Positions 8,764 to 18,200 of a stretch of DNA of 64,000 nt are shown here, piece by piece. The stretch spans positions 1-64,000 of the forward strand of contig CAVXZE010000012.1 in NCBI GenBank assembly GCA_963766175.1. Direction: 5' to 3'. A program made the translations under genes and the position numbers. The stretch's first letter is position 1. Every line of letters begins with the position of its first letter. The notes under the pieces were generated by a model. That model saw nothing but the letters and a program-made list of their open reading frames with translations, was not told the DNA's origin and searched no databases. Origin of the DNA: CAVXZE01 sp963766175. GTDB lineage: Bacteria; Myxococcota_A; UBA9160; UBA6930.

Positions 8764-9129
8764 TGGTGGAGGCGGCGGGAATCGAACCCGCGTCCGCATG
8801 GCGTCCGACGACCGCGTCTACGTGCGTAGGCTTCGCTCGATCTCGGTTCGGCCCGTCGCGAAGTCGGGAGAGGTCGAACCCAGCCTCACATGATTCTCGC
8901 TCCCGGCTACGGTCAGGCGGCGCTCCGGGAGCCAGCCTTCTGATGACGCCCGCGACCCCCTAGAAGGCGTCGGGGACGGACGTCGCTACTCCAGTTTCAG
9001 CTAGGCAGCGATTGCGTAGTTGTCGTCGGCAGTTATAGAGCTACCAACATGCCACTGGATTAACGAGGGAAGTGGCCTCCTCGGCACGCAGCGTCCGCCT
9101 TCGACCACCCGTCGAAGCCGATCGCCCCC
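8764..9129 (-). ncRNA. ssrA: tmRNA (transfer-messenger RNA)
   Basis: The 5' end GGGGGCGATCGGCTTCGACG (from 9129) and the 3' end CGCCTCCACCA (to 8764) pair in a 7-bp acceptor stem with a discriminator A and encoded CCA. The T-arm reads GGTTCGATTCCCGCC. The tag reading frame at 9030-9001 encodes ADDNYAIAA followed by TAG, close to the common ANDENYALAA tag and ending with the AA recognised by ClpXP-type proteases. Length is 366 nt, single-piece type. It works with SmpB (26044-26529 in this window) to rescue stalled ribosomes and mark unfinished proteins for degradation. A possible one-residue-longer tag with an initial Thr cannot be excluded from sequence alone. Confidence 0.96.
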
Positions 9130-9219
9130 ACAGCTCGAAAGGTAAGCACCCGCGAATCGGGGTGCAATGTCCCCGCAGGGCCCCGCAGTAGCGAGTGGCA
9201 GCGCCTCTGCTCGCCTGGA

Positions 9220-10104
9220 TCACGAGCGCACCCGCGACGACGCCCGCAGTAGCGCTCGCAGGAAGTCGAGACGTTGCTGCTCCTCGACCGGCTCGTAGTC
9301 GATCCGTGCGCGCAGGACCTCCACGGCCCTTTCGAGCGCCAGCTCGCGCCGCTCTTCCACCAGCGACTCGATCCGGCGCAGGGTCTGGCGGATCAGCGCC
9401 CGCTCCTTCCTGCCGACGCGCGCGATCTGGTCGCGATCGAAGCGGAAACCGGCCTCGGATCCGTCCTGCTCGTCGAGGATCGGCGGCGCTGGCGCCGGCC
9501 GGTCCAGGCGCACCACCAGCGTGCCCGCCGCCATGTCGCCCAGGCGCTTGCCCTCGGGCGAGACCACCATGGAGGTAAGCCCCACCAGGTAGCTGGTGGG
9601 CAGGTAGTCGACGATGCGGAGCAGGTTGCGCACCGCGGAGGCCCGAAATGTGATCGGGAGTCCACCGTCGCGGACCACCCGGAGACCGGCCACCAGCTTC
9701 CCGAGCGAGCGTCCCCCGCCCGACATTTCGAACAGCACGAAGTAGCTCCACTCGGCGGCGAGCTGGATGAGGAGGAAGAGCAGGAAAGCCAGCCAGAAGG
9801 CGGCGTTCAAGAACAGGGTATCGGGATTCGTGGTGTCCACGTCCTGAATCGCCGCCTCCAGCGGCCCGCGCAGCGAATCCACCAGGCTGGTCATCGAGAA
9901 CAAGGTCGCGAAGAGCACGAAGACGAGCGCCAGCTGTAACAGGACGATCACCAGGTAGTCGACGGCATAGGCGAGGATTCGGCTCGCCGGACCCGCCACC
10001 GGAAGGTGAAGCACCACCTGCTCCGGGGAGTGCACCACCTGTCGGGCACCTTCCGCGTTATGCTCGATTCCACCCGGATCTGTCGAGCCCGAGGGAATCG
10101 TCAT
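9220..10104 (-). CDS. RDD-family membrane protein
   Basis: 294 residues from the ATG at 10104. Residues ~40-175 form the RDD domain: a first membrane segment with Arg and Asp (RILAYAVDYLVIVLLQLALV), a second hydrophobic segment (AFWLAFLLFLLIQLAAEW), then GRSLGKLVAGLRVV and KRLGDMAAGTLVV, which are RDD signatures. The last ~110 residues are a charged cytoplasmic helix. RDD proteins are poorly characterised and some affect ion transport. It is divergent from the SpoIIM-family gene with touching start codons, and belongs with the DUF58-MoxR cluster at 19268-24130. Confidence 0.85.
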   Translation of the reverse strand: MTIPSGSTDPGGIEHNAEGARQVVHSPEQVVLHLPVAGPASRILAYAVDYLVIVLLQLALVFVLFATLFSMTSLVDSLRGPLEAAIQDVDTTNPDTLFLNAAFWLAFLLFLLIQLAAEWSYFVLFEMSGGGRSLGKLVAGLRVVRDGGLPITFRASAVRNLLRIVDYLPTSYLVGLTSMVVSPEGKRLGDMAAGTLVVRLDRPAPAPPILDEQDGSEAGFRFDRDQIARVGRKERALIRQTLRRIESLVEERRELALERAVEVLRARIDYEPVEEQQRLDFLRALLRASSRVRS

Positions 10105-11177
10105 TGTCTTCGCATCCGCTGCGAGATCGGCGCACCGACCTGGCCCGCTTCGAAGCGCTTCTCGACGAGTCTGAGCGGCTCCGCGTCGCGCAGCTGCCCT
10201 TCGACGAGCTGCGCGAGCTCGGACGCCTCTACCGCCGCCACGCGGCGGAGCTGGCGCGAGTCCGCGAGCGGGATGAGGATCCGGAAGCCGTCCGGCACCT
10301 GAACGCTCTCTGTGTCCGTGCCTACACTCATCTGTATCCCAGCCCGCCTCCCGAGAAGACTCGGACGGCCGGCTTCTCGGAGCGACTCTCGCTGGCAATC
10401 GCCCGCACCTGGAGACCCCAGCTCCTGGCCTGGGCACTGCTGCTGACGGGCCTGATCCTGGGGGCCGCCCTCGAGACCCACGACCCCGAGGCAATCTACG
10501 CTTTGGTTCCCCGTTCCCTCGGATACTCGACGAACCAGCTTGACCGCCTGGTGAGCTCACCCAAATCGAGGGCGGAGTTCCTCGCCGGCGACGAGACGCC
10601 GGTAGTGGCCAACGCGCTCTTCGGCTCCGCCCTCTTCGCCCGCAACACCCGGGTGGGATTCCTCTCTTTCGCCACGGGAATGCTCGCCGGCGTGCCCACC
10701 GTGCTTCTCCAGGTCTACAACGGGCTCCTGGTGGGAGCCCTGGGGTCGGTCTTCTTCAACGACCCCTGGCCCCTCGAGTTTCTCGCCTGGATCTTGCCCC
10801 ATGGCATCCCGGAGTTCACGGCCATCACGCTCTGTGCCGCGGGGGGCCTGCTTCTGGGAGGCGCGGTGGCCCTCCCCGGCCGCCGGCGGCGCAGGGAGAC
10901 GCTGCGAGATGCGGTCGATCCGGCCCTGCTCCTGGTGGCCGCGGCCATCCCACTGTTCGGCGTGGCCGCCCTGATCGAGAGCTTCGTGCGGGAGTCGGCC
11001 CTCGCCACCGGCACCCGGCTCGGCGTCGCCGCGGCCATGGCGGCGATGCTCCTCGCCGCCATGCTCTACGTCCGCCGGGTGGCGATGCGGGTCGAAGTCG
11101 ATACGGACTGGCTCTTGGATCTCAGCGCTCCACCCCGTAGCGGATCGCCAGGTAGCGGTTCAGCATCGCCGCGGTGA
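10104..11177 (+). CDS. SpoIIM-family (stage II sporulation M-like) membrane protein
   Basis: 357 residues. The N-terminal helical part (LARFEALLDESERLRVAQLP) and the membrane core (AEFLAGDETPVVANALFGSA, NTRVGFLSFATGMLAGVPTV, LPHGIPEFTAITLCAAGGLL) are typical of the SpoIIM/DUF95 family, with about six membrane segments. No sporulation genes are present, and the family is widespread next to RDD, DUF58 and MoxR genes. The start is taken as TTG 10104 because the family-conserved RRTDLARFE follows at once and no ATG/GTG precedes it. Its last ~28 codons lie inside the left 168-bp repeat, antisense to a DUF58 remnant. Confidence 0.85.
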   Translation: MSSHPLRDRRTDLARFEALLDESERLRVAQLPFDELRELGRLYRRHAAELARVRERDEDPEAVRHLNALCVRAYTHLYPSPPPEKTRTAGFSERLSLAIARTWRPQLLAWALLLTGLILGAALETHDPEAIYALVPRSLGYSTNQLDRLVSSPKSRAEFLAGDETPVVANALFGSALFARNTRVGFLSFATGMLAGVPTVLLQVYNGLLVGALGSVFFNDPWPLEFLAWILPHGIPEFTAITLCAAGGLLLGGAVALPGRRRRRETLRDAVDPALLLVAAAIPLFGVAALIESFVRESALATGTRLGVAAAMAAMLLAAMLYVRRVAMRVEVDTDWLLDLSAPPRSGSPGSGSASPR

Positions 11178-11260
11178 TCGCCTCCGTCGGGAGATCGAGC
11201 GTCTGGAGCCCGCGTCTGCGCAGTCGTCCCAGGGCGACTTCGCGCTCGCGGAGCCGGTCG
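11093..11260. repeat. Left copy of a 168-bp direct repeat flanking the signalling island
   Basis: Aligns without gaps to 19239-19406 with 12 mismatches counted by eye (about 93% identity). It begins cgaagtcgatacggactggc. This copy holds the 3' end of the SpoIIM gene on the plus strand and, antisense, the last ~45 codons of a DUF58-type gene. The offset between the copies is 8146 bases. Confidence 0.92.
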
Positions 11261-11433
11261 CGGGCTCCCGTGCAGGGAACGGCTTCCGCCGCTTGTCGTG
11301 GGGAACGACGACCGTATGCGTACCATTCAACCTGCAGGTGGGCGGCGGCGTGGACTTCGTCGGGATCCAAGCCGAGGACCTTTGCGATCGGGTCCTCCAT
11401 CGCCCGCCCAGAGAACGAATCGTGGCCGTTCAC
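11122..11433 (-). pseudogene. Detached DUF58 3' end fused to unrelated sequence
   Basis: The 103-codon frame ends LREREVALGRLRRRGLQTLD and then LPTEAITAAMLNRYLAIRYG, nearly identical to the end of the complete DUF58 protein at 19268-20596. The first ~55 codons (MEDPIAKVLGLDPDEVHAAA and on) have no counterpart in that protein. The homology stops at 11260. This is a leftover created when the island entered. A new small fusion protein could be made, but there is no evidence for function. Confidence 0.65.
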
Positions 11434-11507
11434 CGAGCTGGGGATGAAGATCGCGCCTCGAGCGGGGGATCACGGCGCGATTTCCGAAGCTCGCCGACCC
11501 CCATCGC

Positions 11508-11765
11508 TCAGCCGCCAAACAACGAACCCAGGAGCCATCGCACGCACAGTGCAATGCCCGCCAGATAGGCGAGGACGCTCGCACCGAAGCCAACCGAAAT
11601 CGCCCAGTCCAAGGCGGAAAGAGGGGAGAGCTGAAGGGAAGGCTCGCTCTGCTCGGGTGCGTTCCTACTCACCCGCGGCGGCTGCTCCTCGACGAGCTTC
11701 AACTCGACGCTTTTGCGGGGATTTGCCAGGCTCTCCGGTGCGGGAGAGGACGGGGCCGAGCTCAT
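11508..11765 (-). CDS. Small single-pass membrane protein, unknown
   Basis: 85 residues. A polar Pro/Ser/Glu-rich N-terminal half is followed by a hydrophobic segment at about residues 54-80 (WAISVGFGASVLAYLAGIAL, then CVRWLLG). The start ATG overlaps the stop of the preceding receiver gene (ATGA at 11765-11762), so the two are probably translated together. No family was recognised. A membrane partner for the stand-alone receiver is possible but only suggested by the coupling. Confidence 0.55.
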   Translation of the reverse strand: MSSAPSSPAPESLANPRKSVELKLVEEQPPRVSRNAPEQSEPSLQLSPLSALDWAISVGFGASVLAYLAGIALCVRWLLGSLFGG

Positions 11766-12175
11766 TGGCGGCCCCCGATCACCCCGCGGACGAGGTCGCG
11801 GAGCGTCTCCAAGGAGAATGGCTTGGCCAGCAGCCCGGCCACGCGAGCGACGCGCGTGTCTGCGCCATCGAGATCCCAGAGCGAGCCGCTCATGAGGATC
11901 ACCGGCGTTCGCAGACCGCGACGCTCCACTTCCTCGACGAGCGCAACGCCCGGCGGACCCGGCATCCGCAGATCCGTCAGGATCGCCGCGAAGTCGGTGC
12001 CCCCGAGAGCGGCCGCTGCCGACGGGACGTCACTCGCACCCGTGACCGAATAGCCTTCGCTGGAGAGAACCATTGACACGGAGCATCGAACCGCAGGATC
12101 GTCGTCGACGACCAGGATCGATTTGCCATTCGGGCTGGTGGTGAGAGCAATTGGGGAGCGCTGCCGATGGATCAT
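11762..12175 (-). CDS. Stand-alone response-regulator receiver domain
   Basis: 137 residues, a single REC domain with no output domain. The acidic pocket is DDD at 24-26, the phosphoacceptor is D68 (AAILTDLRMPG), T/S switch S96 lies in ILMSGS, and the conserved lysine is K118 (LLAKPFS). It probably receives phosphate from one of the sensor kinases upstream (13702-18992) and acts by protein contact. Its start lies inside the left copy of the internal repeat (12165-12335), which may carry its promoter. Confidence 0.85.
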   Translation of the reverse strand: MIHRQRSPIALTTSPNGKSILVVDDDPAVRCSVSMVLSSEGYSVTGASDVPSAAAALGGTDFAAILTDLRMPGPPGVALVEEVERRGLRTPVILMSGSLWDLDGADTRVARVAGLLAKPFSLETLRDLVRGVIGGRQ

Positions 12176-12335
12176 GGTGGTCTATATCGCAGGCAGTCCC
12201 CGACGGAGCCAGGTGCACAACTACGCAATCGGAGCCGGGGATCTACCCCACGGAGCCCTTTCGGCTATTGATCCCGACGGGGGCCGATCCGAATAGCGAC
12301 CGAATGGCAGAACTCTGAAGCTCAGTCGGGGGAAT
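12165..12335. repeat. Internal island repeat, copy 1
   Basis: Imperfect copy of 12763-12931, roughly 80% alike by eye with a few one-base gaps. Shared blocks include gcacaactacgcaatc, ttgatcccgac and gaagctcagtcg. It covers the start and upstream region of the receiver gene 11762-12175. It may be a duplicated promoter segment. Confidence 0.75.
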
Positions 12336-12375
12336 CGGCGCGCAAAGGGATGCTTTCTGGCCGAGTGGCTGGCTT

Positions 12376-12705
12376 CTATTCTCCTGGCGGTACCAGGGGT
12401 AGGGCGAAGACCCGGAGACTGCGGTCGTGGCTGCTGTGAAGCGCCCGGCCCCGCGGACCGCACCCCGGCCGCCGACCGTTCGTTCGACGGCGCTCACGTC
12501 GATCGGGAGCGGGCTGGCGGGGCATGTCCGCTACGACCCTCAGCTCGCCGTTCCGAACAAACGCCTCGATCAGAAGCGTCGCGCTCAAGTGCGGATTCGC
12601 CGCCAGCCAACGAAGGGAGTTGGCGAGCGCCAGTGCCAGCCCCTCCGCGATCTCATCGAACGGCTCGTCGAGCCTCAGCTCGCCCGATTCGGTTCCTGTC
12701 GGCAC
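12376..12705 (-). CDS. Small soluble protein, unknown
   Basis: 109 residues from a GTG at 12705, preceded by a strong ribosome site (AGGAGG, about 7 bases upstream), which is the main support that it is real. Residues ~10-55 look like a compact alpha/beta unit (FDEIAEGLALALANSLRWLA, LLIEAFVRNGELRVVADMP). The second half is Arg-rich and disordered. No motif was recognised. It lies between two receiver genes and directly downstream of internal repeat copy 2, so a role in the same signalling set is possible. Confidence 0.5.
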   Translation of the reverse strand: MPTGTESGELRLDEPFDEIAEGLALALANSLRWLAANPHLSATLLIEAFVRNGELRVVADMPRQPAPDRRERRRTNGRRPGCGPRGRALHSSHDRSLRVFALPLVPPGE

Positions 12706-12762
12706 CGCGTTCCTCCTCTGCTAACGAAGTCGCCCTCGACCGAGGGCCATTGGAGGGACCTC

Positions 12763-12931
12763 CGGTGGATCGCGGTAGGATCTTTCTCGCACGCAACCCC
12801 CAACGGTGCCAAGCGGCACAACTACGCAATCCGAGCCCGGGATCTACTCCATGGGACGCTTTCGGCCTATTGATCCCGACTGGGACCGATCCGAATGGCG
12901 ACCGAGTGGCAGCGCCGTGAAGCTCAGTCGT
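12763..12931. repeat. Internal island repeat, copy 2
   Basis: Partner of 12165-12335. This copy runs from the last codons of the NarL-type regulator gene to about 58 bases before the GTG of the 109-residue gene. Both copies therefore sit immediately upstream of a minus-strand gene, which favours a duplicated regulatory segment over random similarity. Confidence 0.75.
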
Positions 12932-13577
12932 CGAGCGAAACGAGCCCCTGGCGCACCGCATACTTGGTGAGCTCGGCCACGCTGTGCAGGTCGAGCTTCT
13001 CCATGATGCGCAGGCGGTGCTTCTCGACGGTTCGCGTCGAGAGACAGAGGCGCGCCGCGATCTCGCCCGAGGACCGGCCCTCGGCGACGAGCTGCAGGAC
13101 CTCGCTCTCGCGGGCGGTGAGGTCGCCTCGCGATCGACCCCGCGCGAGGAGCGCTCCCTGGACTCCGGCGTCCATGACGATGCCCGTGATCTCCGGACTC
13201 AGAAAGCGCTGTCCCTTCGCGACCGCCTGGATGGCTTCGACGAGCTCCTGGTGCGCACTGATCTTGAGCACGTAGGCCGATGCCCCGGCCTCGAGAGCGC
13301 TCAAGACGTAGTCCTCTTGAGCGTAGGTCGACAGCACGACGACCCCGACCCGGGGAAGCTCGGCGCGAACCTGGCGCGTGGCCTCCACGCCGTTCAGCTC
13401 CTTCATCCCGAGGTCCATGACGACGATGTCCGGCCGCAGCGCACGCGTCTGCGCCACGGCGTCCCGCCCGTTCTCCGCCTCACCGATCACCTCGAATCCA
13501 CCATGCGTCTCCAGCAACTTGCGCAGGCCCTCACGCATCATGCGATGATCGTCGGCGAGGAGCAGGCGGATCGTCAT
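12924..13577 (-). CDS. NarL/FixJ-type response regulator
   Basis: 217 residues from the ATG at 13577; the longer open frame upstream is low-complexity Arg/Pro sequence and unlikely to be coding. REC domain: D9-D10, phosphoacceptor D55 (IVVMDLGM), K105 (YVLKISA). The C-terminal LuxR-type helix-turn-helix reads LTAREsEVLQLVAEGRSSGE and TVEKHRLRIMEKL. It should bind DNA when phosphorylated. The neighbouring kinase at 13702-15174 has the HisKA_3 core that normally pairs with NarL-type regulators, so these two form a likely two-component pair. Confidence 0.92.
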   Translation of the reverse strand: MTIRLLLADDHRMMREGLRKLLETHGGFEVIGEAENGRDAVAQTRALRPDIVVMDLGMKELNGVEATRQVRAELPRVGVVVLSTYAQEDYVLSALEAGASAYVLKISAHQELVEAIQAVAKGQRFLSPEITGIVMDAGVQGALLARGRSRGDLTARESEVLQLVAEGRSSGEIAARLCLSTRTVEKHRLRIMEKLDLHSVAELTKYAVRQGLVSLDD

Positions 13578-13701
13578 GGTTCTTCGAGCTTCGCGGGCTC
13601 CGGCTTCACGCCGGCGTGCCGCGTACCCCCGGGGGGGGCGTTCTCGACCGGGCGGTGGCGATCCTCCTCGCCGCAACCGGGACCGATGGAACGCTCGCAG
13701 C

Positions 13702-15174
13702 TCACAGTGGCACCCCGATGATCACCTTCGTTCCCTTACCTGGCGCAGATTCGACTTCCATCGTACCGGTGAGGTGCTCGATTCGCTCGCGGGTGTTGGG
13801 CAGGCCGCGGCCCTCGCCGGCTGCAGCCGGATCGAAGCCGGCGCCGGCGTCACAGACGGTCACGCCAATCTGATCGTCGTGACGGGTGATGGAGACGCTC
13901 ACCTGATTGGCGCCGGCGTGCTTTATGACATTGAAGAACAGCTCACGGATGGCGCGGTAGAGAATCTCGCGCGTCTGTTTGTCGGGCACGGCGACCCGAT
14001 CGTCGACGCCGCTGCAGTCCACCTGGAGGCCGTGCATCCGGTGGAACTCCTCGGCGAGGGTTCTGACGGCCACCGCGAGACCCGCCTCATAAAGCGCGTG
14101 GGGGCTCAGATGGTGGATCAGCACCCGGCTGGACCGGTCTGCCTGCTCGATCAAGGCGGCGGCCTTTCTTGCGTCGTCTCTGGCCTGATTGGTGTCGCCT
14201 CTGTCCAGCGCCCTGGCCAACTCGTCCAGCTTCATCCGCGCCAAGGCCAGCTCCTGACCGAGGCTGTCGTGCATCTCAATGGCCAATTCCCGCCGTTCGC
14301 GCGCTTCCGCCAGCAACAGCTCCCCCGTAGCGTGACGCAGGCTGCGTGTGCGCTCGGCCACCTGCCCTTCCAGCAACTCGTTGAGTCGATGCAACTCCAG
14401 CTCGGTACGCTTCTGCTCGGTGATATCCTGCACCGTGCCGATGACGCGGGCGGCTCGCCGCGTGTCGGCTTCGCCTTCGGAGACGGCACGTCCGGTGTCA
14501 CGCACCCAGCGCGTCCCACCGTCCGGACGCACGATGCGATATTCCAGCTCGTACCCGCTCGGCCCCGCGGGGTCCAGGACGCGCTGCACCAATCCGCGAA
14601 GAGCCTCCCGATCATCCGGATGAACGAGACCGTTCATGAATGGCGGTTTCTGTGTCGTGGTCTCGGGCACGCCGGTAATCGCGTAGAGCTCCGGTGACCA
14701 CACCGACCGGCCTTGGAGCGGGTAGACGTCATAGGTGCCAAAACCCGTGGCCCCCGCCGCCAGCCGTAGCCGCTCTTCGCTCTCGCGGATCCGGCGCTCG
14801 GCGGCATCCTTGTAGAGCGCCATGGCGATCTGCGTGTACAGCTCGGGCTCCCGGAACGGCTTCAGGACGTAGCCGAAAGCCCCAGTCTCCCCGACGCGCT
14901 CGAGCGTGATCGGTTCGGAGTGCGCGGTCAGGAACACGACCGGCAGATTCCACTCGCGGCGGATCACCGCGGCGGCCTCGATGCCGTCCATCTCGCCGGC
15001 CAGGCGGATGTCCATCAATATTAGCGAAGGCCGCTGTTGGGCGGCTAGGCGGATGGCCTCCTCGCCGGTATCGGTCGAGCCGACTACCCGGTAGCCCATT
15101 CTTTCGAGCTTTGAGGCGAGGTCCGCCGCGACGATGGCCTCGTCTTCCACGATGAGAACGCTGGCTTGGCTCAT
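13702..15174 (-). CDS. Cytosolic REC-PAS-HisKA_3 sensor histidine kinase
   Basis: 490 residues with no membrane segment. An N-terminal receiver domain (D55 in LILMDIRLAG, lysine in YVLKPF) is followed by a PAS/PAC region at ~145-265 (LEYRIVRPDGGTRWVRDTGR), a coiled coil, and a NarX-type dimerisation domain with the phosphoacceptor His in AIEMHDSLGQELA. The ATPase domain has the N box ELFFNVIKHAGA and the G box DAGAGFDP. It can receive phosphate from another kinase and then signal to the NarL-type regulator downstream. The giant kinase lies 86 bases upstream on the same strand. Confidence 0.93.
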   Translation of the reverse strand: MSQASVLIVEDEAIVAADLASKLERMGYRVVGSTDTGEEAIRLAAQQRPSLILMDIRLAGEMDGIEAAAVIRREWNLPVVFLTAHSEPITLERVGETGAFGYVLKPFREPELYTQIAMALYKDAAERRIRESEERLRLAAGATGFGTYDVYPLQGRSVWSPELYAITGVPETTTQKPPFMNGLVHPDDREALRGLVQRVLDPAGPSGYELEYRIVRPDGGTRWVRDTGRAVSEGEADTRRAARVIGTVQDITEQKRTELELHRLNELLEGQVAERTRSLRHATGELLLAEARERRELAIEMHDSLGQELALARMKLDELARALDRGDTNQARDDARKAAALIEQADRSSRVLIHHLSPHALYEAGLAVAVRTLAEEFHRMHGLQVDCSGVDDRVAVPDKQTREILYRAIRELFFNVIKHAGANQVSVSITRHDDQIGVTVCDAGAGFDPAAAGEGRGLPNTRERIEHLTGTMEVESAPGKGTKVIIGVPL

Positions 15175-15260
15175 GGCTGCTAATGTTCGCTAACGGCTGA
15201 ACGAGAGTCTGGAAGGCAATCGTGCGCTTCGACGGCCTTGGCAGGCCATCGTACCACTTC

Positions 15261-18200
15261 TCATTTCTCCTCGAGAACGAACCTCACGCGGAACTCCGTC
15301 CCTGCCCCTTCGCCCTCGCCGAGCTCCACGGTGCCGCGTAGCTGGCGGGCCAGCATATGCACCAGACGCAAGCCCAGTGTCGGCGGCTCGCGCCAGTCCA
15401 GCGTCGGAGGGAGACCGGCGCCGTCGTCGCGCACCGAGAGACACACGCCGCCGGTGGCGGGATCGTACTCCAGACCGACCCTCACCTCGCCGACCTCGCG
15501 GTCGCGAAAGGCGTGTTGGAGCGCGTTGGTGGCCAGCTCGTTCAAGATCAATCCCAAAGGCACCGCCGGTCCGACCGGCATGGTCAGCTCCTGGAGCGCC
15601 AGGGTCAGCCGCACCTTCTCGGTACCGTGAGCGTGCCAGAGGGTTTCCAGCAGGCTCCGCGCATAGGCGGCGAGATCCACGCTGGCCAGGTTCTCGGACT
15701 GGTAGAGCCGCTCGTGGATCAACGCGATCGAGCGAACCCGTTCGCTCACATCGCTGAAGGCATCGAGCACGTTCGGATCGCTCACCGTGTGGGCGTGCAT
15801 GTCGAGAAGACTGCTGACCACTTGCAGGTTGTTCTTCACACGGTGATGGACTTCGCGCAGCAGCGACTCCTTCTCCTGCAATGACGCTTCGAGCCGCTCC
15901 TGTGCGCGCTTGCGCTGGGTGACGTCGGTAATCGTCGCCAGGATGTGCGGTCCCTGCGGTGTCTCGACGGGACTCAGGGAGATCTCGACGGGAAACTCGC
16001 TGCCGTCGCGGCGCAAGCCAGACAGATCGCGGCGGGTTCCCATCGATCGTTCCACCGGATCGGCAGCATACGCGGAGCAGTCCTTCGCGTGCTGCACCCG
16101 CAACGGCTGCGGCACGAGCATCTCCACAGACTGACCCACGAGCTCTCCGCGGTCGTAGCCGAACACTCCTTCCGTCTCGGAATTGACCAGCGCGATCTGC
16201 CCGGCGGGGTTGACCATCACGCACGCCAATGGCGCGGCCTCGATGGTCAGGCGGATGAATTCGGCCGCGCGGAATCGCGCGGTGATGTCGGCGAACGTGA
16301 TCACCACGCCGTCGATGTGGTCGTCGTCGGTGCGGTAGGGAACGACCCGCCTCAGGTACCAGCGGCCCTCGCCGTCCTGAACTTCCTTCTCGATCGGCGT
16401 GAGGTGCTTGAGAACCCTCTCGGCGTCGGACACCAGGTCCTCGTCGGTGACGTTCTTGGCAAAGTCGCCGAATGGCCGGCCGATGTCCGTTTCGATCACC
16501 CGGAACAACTGGGCGGCGGTCGGCGTAAGGCGTCTGATGCGGAGTCCGCGGTCGAGGAACAGCACCGGAGAGTCGATGCTCGTCAGGAGGTTCTGAAGGT
16601 CGTTGTTGGTCACCTCCAACTCGCCGACCTTCGACTCCAACTGGCTGTTGAGCGTCTGCAGCTCTTCGTTCATCGACTGGAGCTCCTCTTTGGACGTCTC
16701 CAGCTCCTCGTTGGTCGATTGCAGCTCTTCGTTGATCGAGGTGACTTCCTCGTTGGTCGCCCTGAACTCTTCGTTCGTGGTCTCCAGCTCTTCGATCGTG
16801 GTGTGCAGATCCTCGCGCGTGCTGGTCAGCTCGCCTTCCAGATGGTGGATGACGGCTTCCCATTCCTTGGCCGTGGCGGGCGTGTCGGTCGGCTCCGTCT
16901 CGGGCCGTTCGACGTAGACCAGCCGCACCTGCCGTTCCCCGGGGCCGGCTTCGTCGAACGCCACCAGTAGCAGGCCTTCCGTGCCGTCATGCTGCGGCAG
17001 CGGTTCGACGGTGAACCGCACAGGAAAATACTTCTGGCTACGTCTCACGCGGCCATCGGTGACCGTCACCGGTCGATCCTCTTGCGTCGCCTGATGGACT
17101 GCGGAACGCAACTTGCTGCGCAATCCTGGCCTGGCCATCGCGATCAGGTTGGGCCCCAGTTCGCCGGTGGGAAGCTGAAGGTAATCATCCACGGGGCCAT
17201 TCAGATAGAGGACTTCCCCCATGCGGTTCACCAGCACAGAGGCAGGTGCGTAACGTTGTATAAGCGCCTGCTGAGCGAGCGCGGCCAGACGACGCGTGCG
17301 ACGCTCTTCGGCCTGGGGCGGAGCCTCCGGCGCCATCCGCGGGATGTCGGCGTGCCGGACAGGCAGTTCCACCTTGGCGTGCCGCTCGGCGCCGACGCGG
17401 CGATAGATCCGCCACTTGCGCGACGCCGGACGGAACAGGTCATACTGATGGCCGATCGTCTCGGCGTTCCCCAGAATCAGGTAAGCGCCTTCACGCAAGG
17501 CGAAATGGAACACGGTCAGGATCTTCTTCTGGATCTCCGGCTCGAGGTAGATCAGCAGGTTGCGGCAACTGATCAGATCCAGTCTCGAGAAGGGGGGGTC
17601 GCGGATCAGGTTCTGCTCGGCAAAGATGACGGCTTCGCGAATGTCCTTGTTGACCCGGTAGGTATGTTGGCCCTTGGTGAAGAACCGCCGTAGCCGTTCC
17701 CGCGAAACGTGGGCGGCGATGTTCTCCGGATAGACACCGGCGCGGGCGAAGCCCAGGGCGTCCTGGTCGATGTCCGAAGCGAAGATGTTGACGCCGCAAA
17801 CCCTTGCGGCTTCCTGCATCTCTTCCGTCAGCAGTATGGCGATCGAATAGGCTTCCTCGCCCGTGGCGCACCCCGGGACCCAGACGCGGATCGGCGAAGC
17901 CACGTCGTGCTCCCGCACCAGCCGCTTGATGACCTGCTCTTCGAGCGCCTCCCAGGCCTTCGGTTCGCGGAAGAAGTTGGTAACGCCGATCAGCAGGTCC
18001 TTGTAGAGCGCCGTGACTTCATCCCTGTCCTGCCGCAGCATTTCGACGTAGTCGCCCACATCCTGGACGTGGTTCAGTCCCATGCGGCGCTGGATGCGAC
18101 GGGTAAGCGTTCCCTTCTTGTAGGAGCTGAAATCGAATTTGAGCCGCGCCCGCAACAGCCCGGTGATCGTGGTCAGATGATCGGGCGCCTTTTCCGCGAC

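Noticed and set aside
9001..9030. 15-base match between the tmRNA tag region and the internal island repeat (acaactacgcaatcg)
   Set aside because: A 15-base match between two places in 64 kb is expected by chance, and the shared part has no structural reason to be linked.
15190..16863. 557-codon minus frame within the CheB-CheR kinase gene
   Set aside because: It is a frame-shifted shadow of the kinase coding region, rich in Arg and His with no motif.
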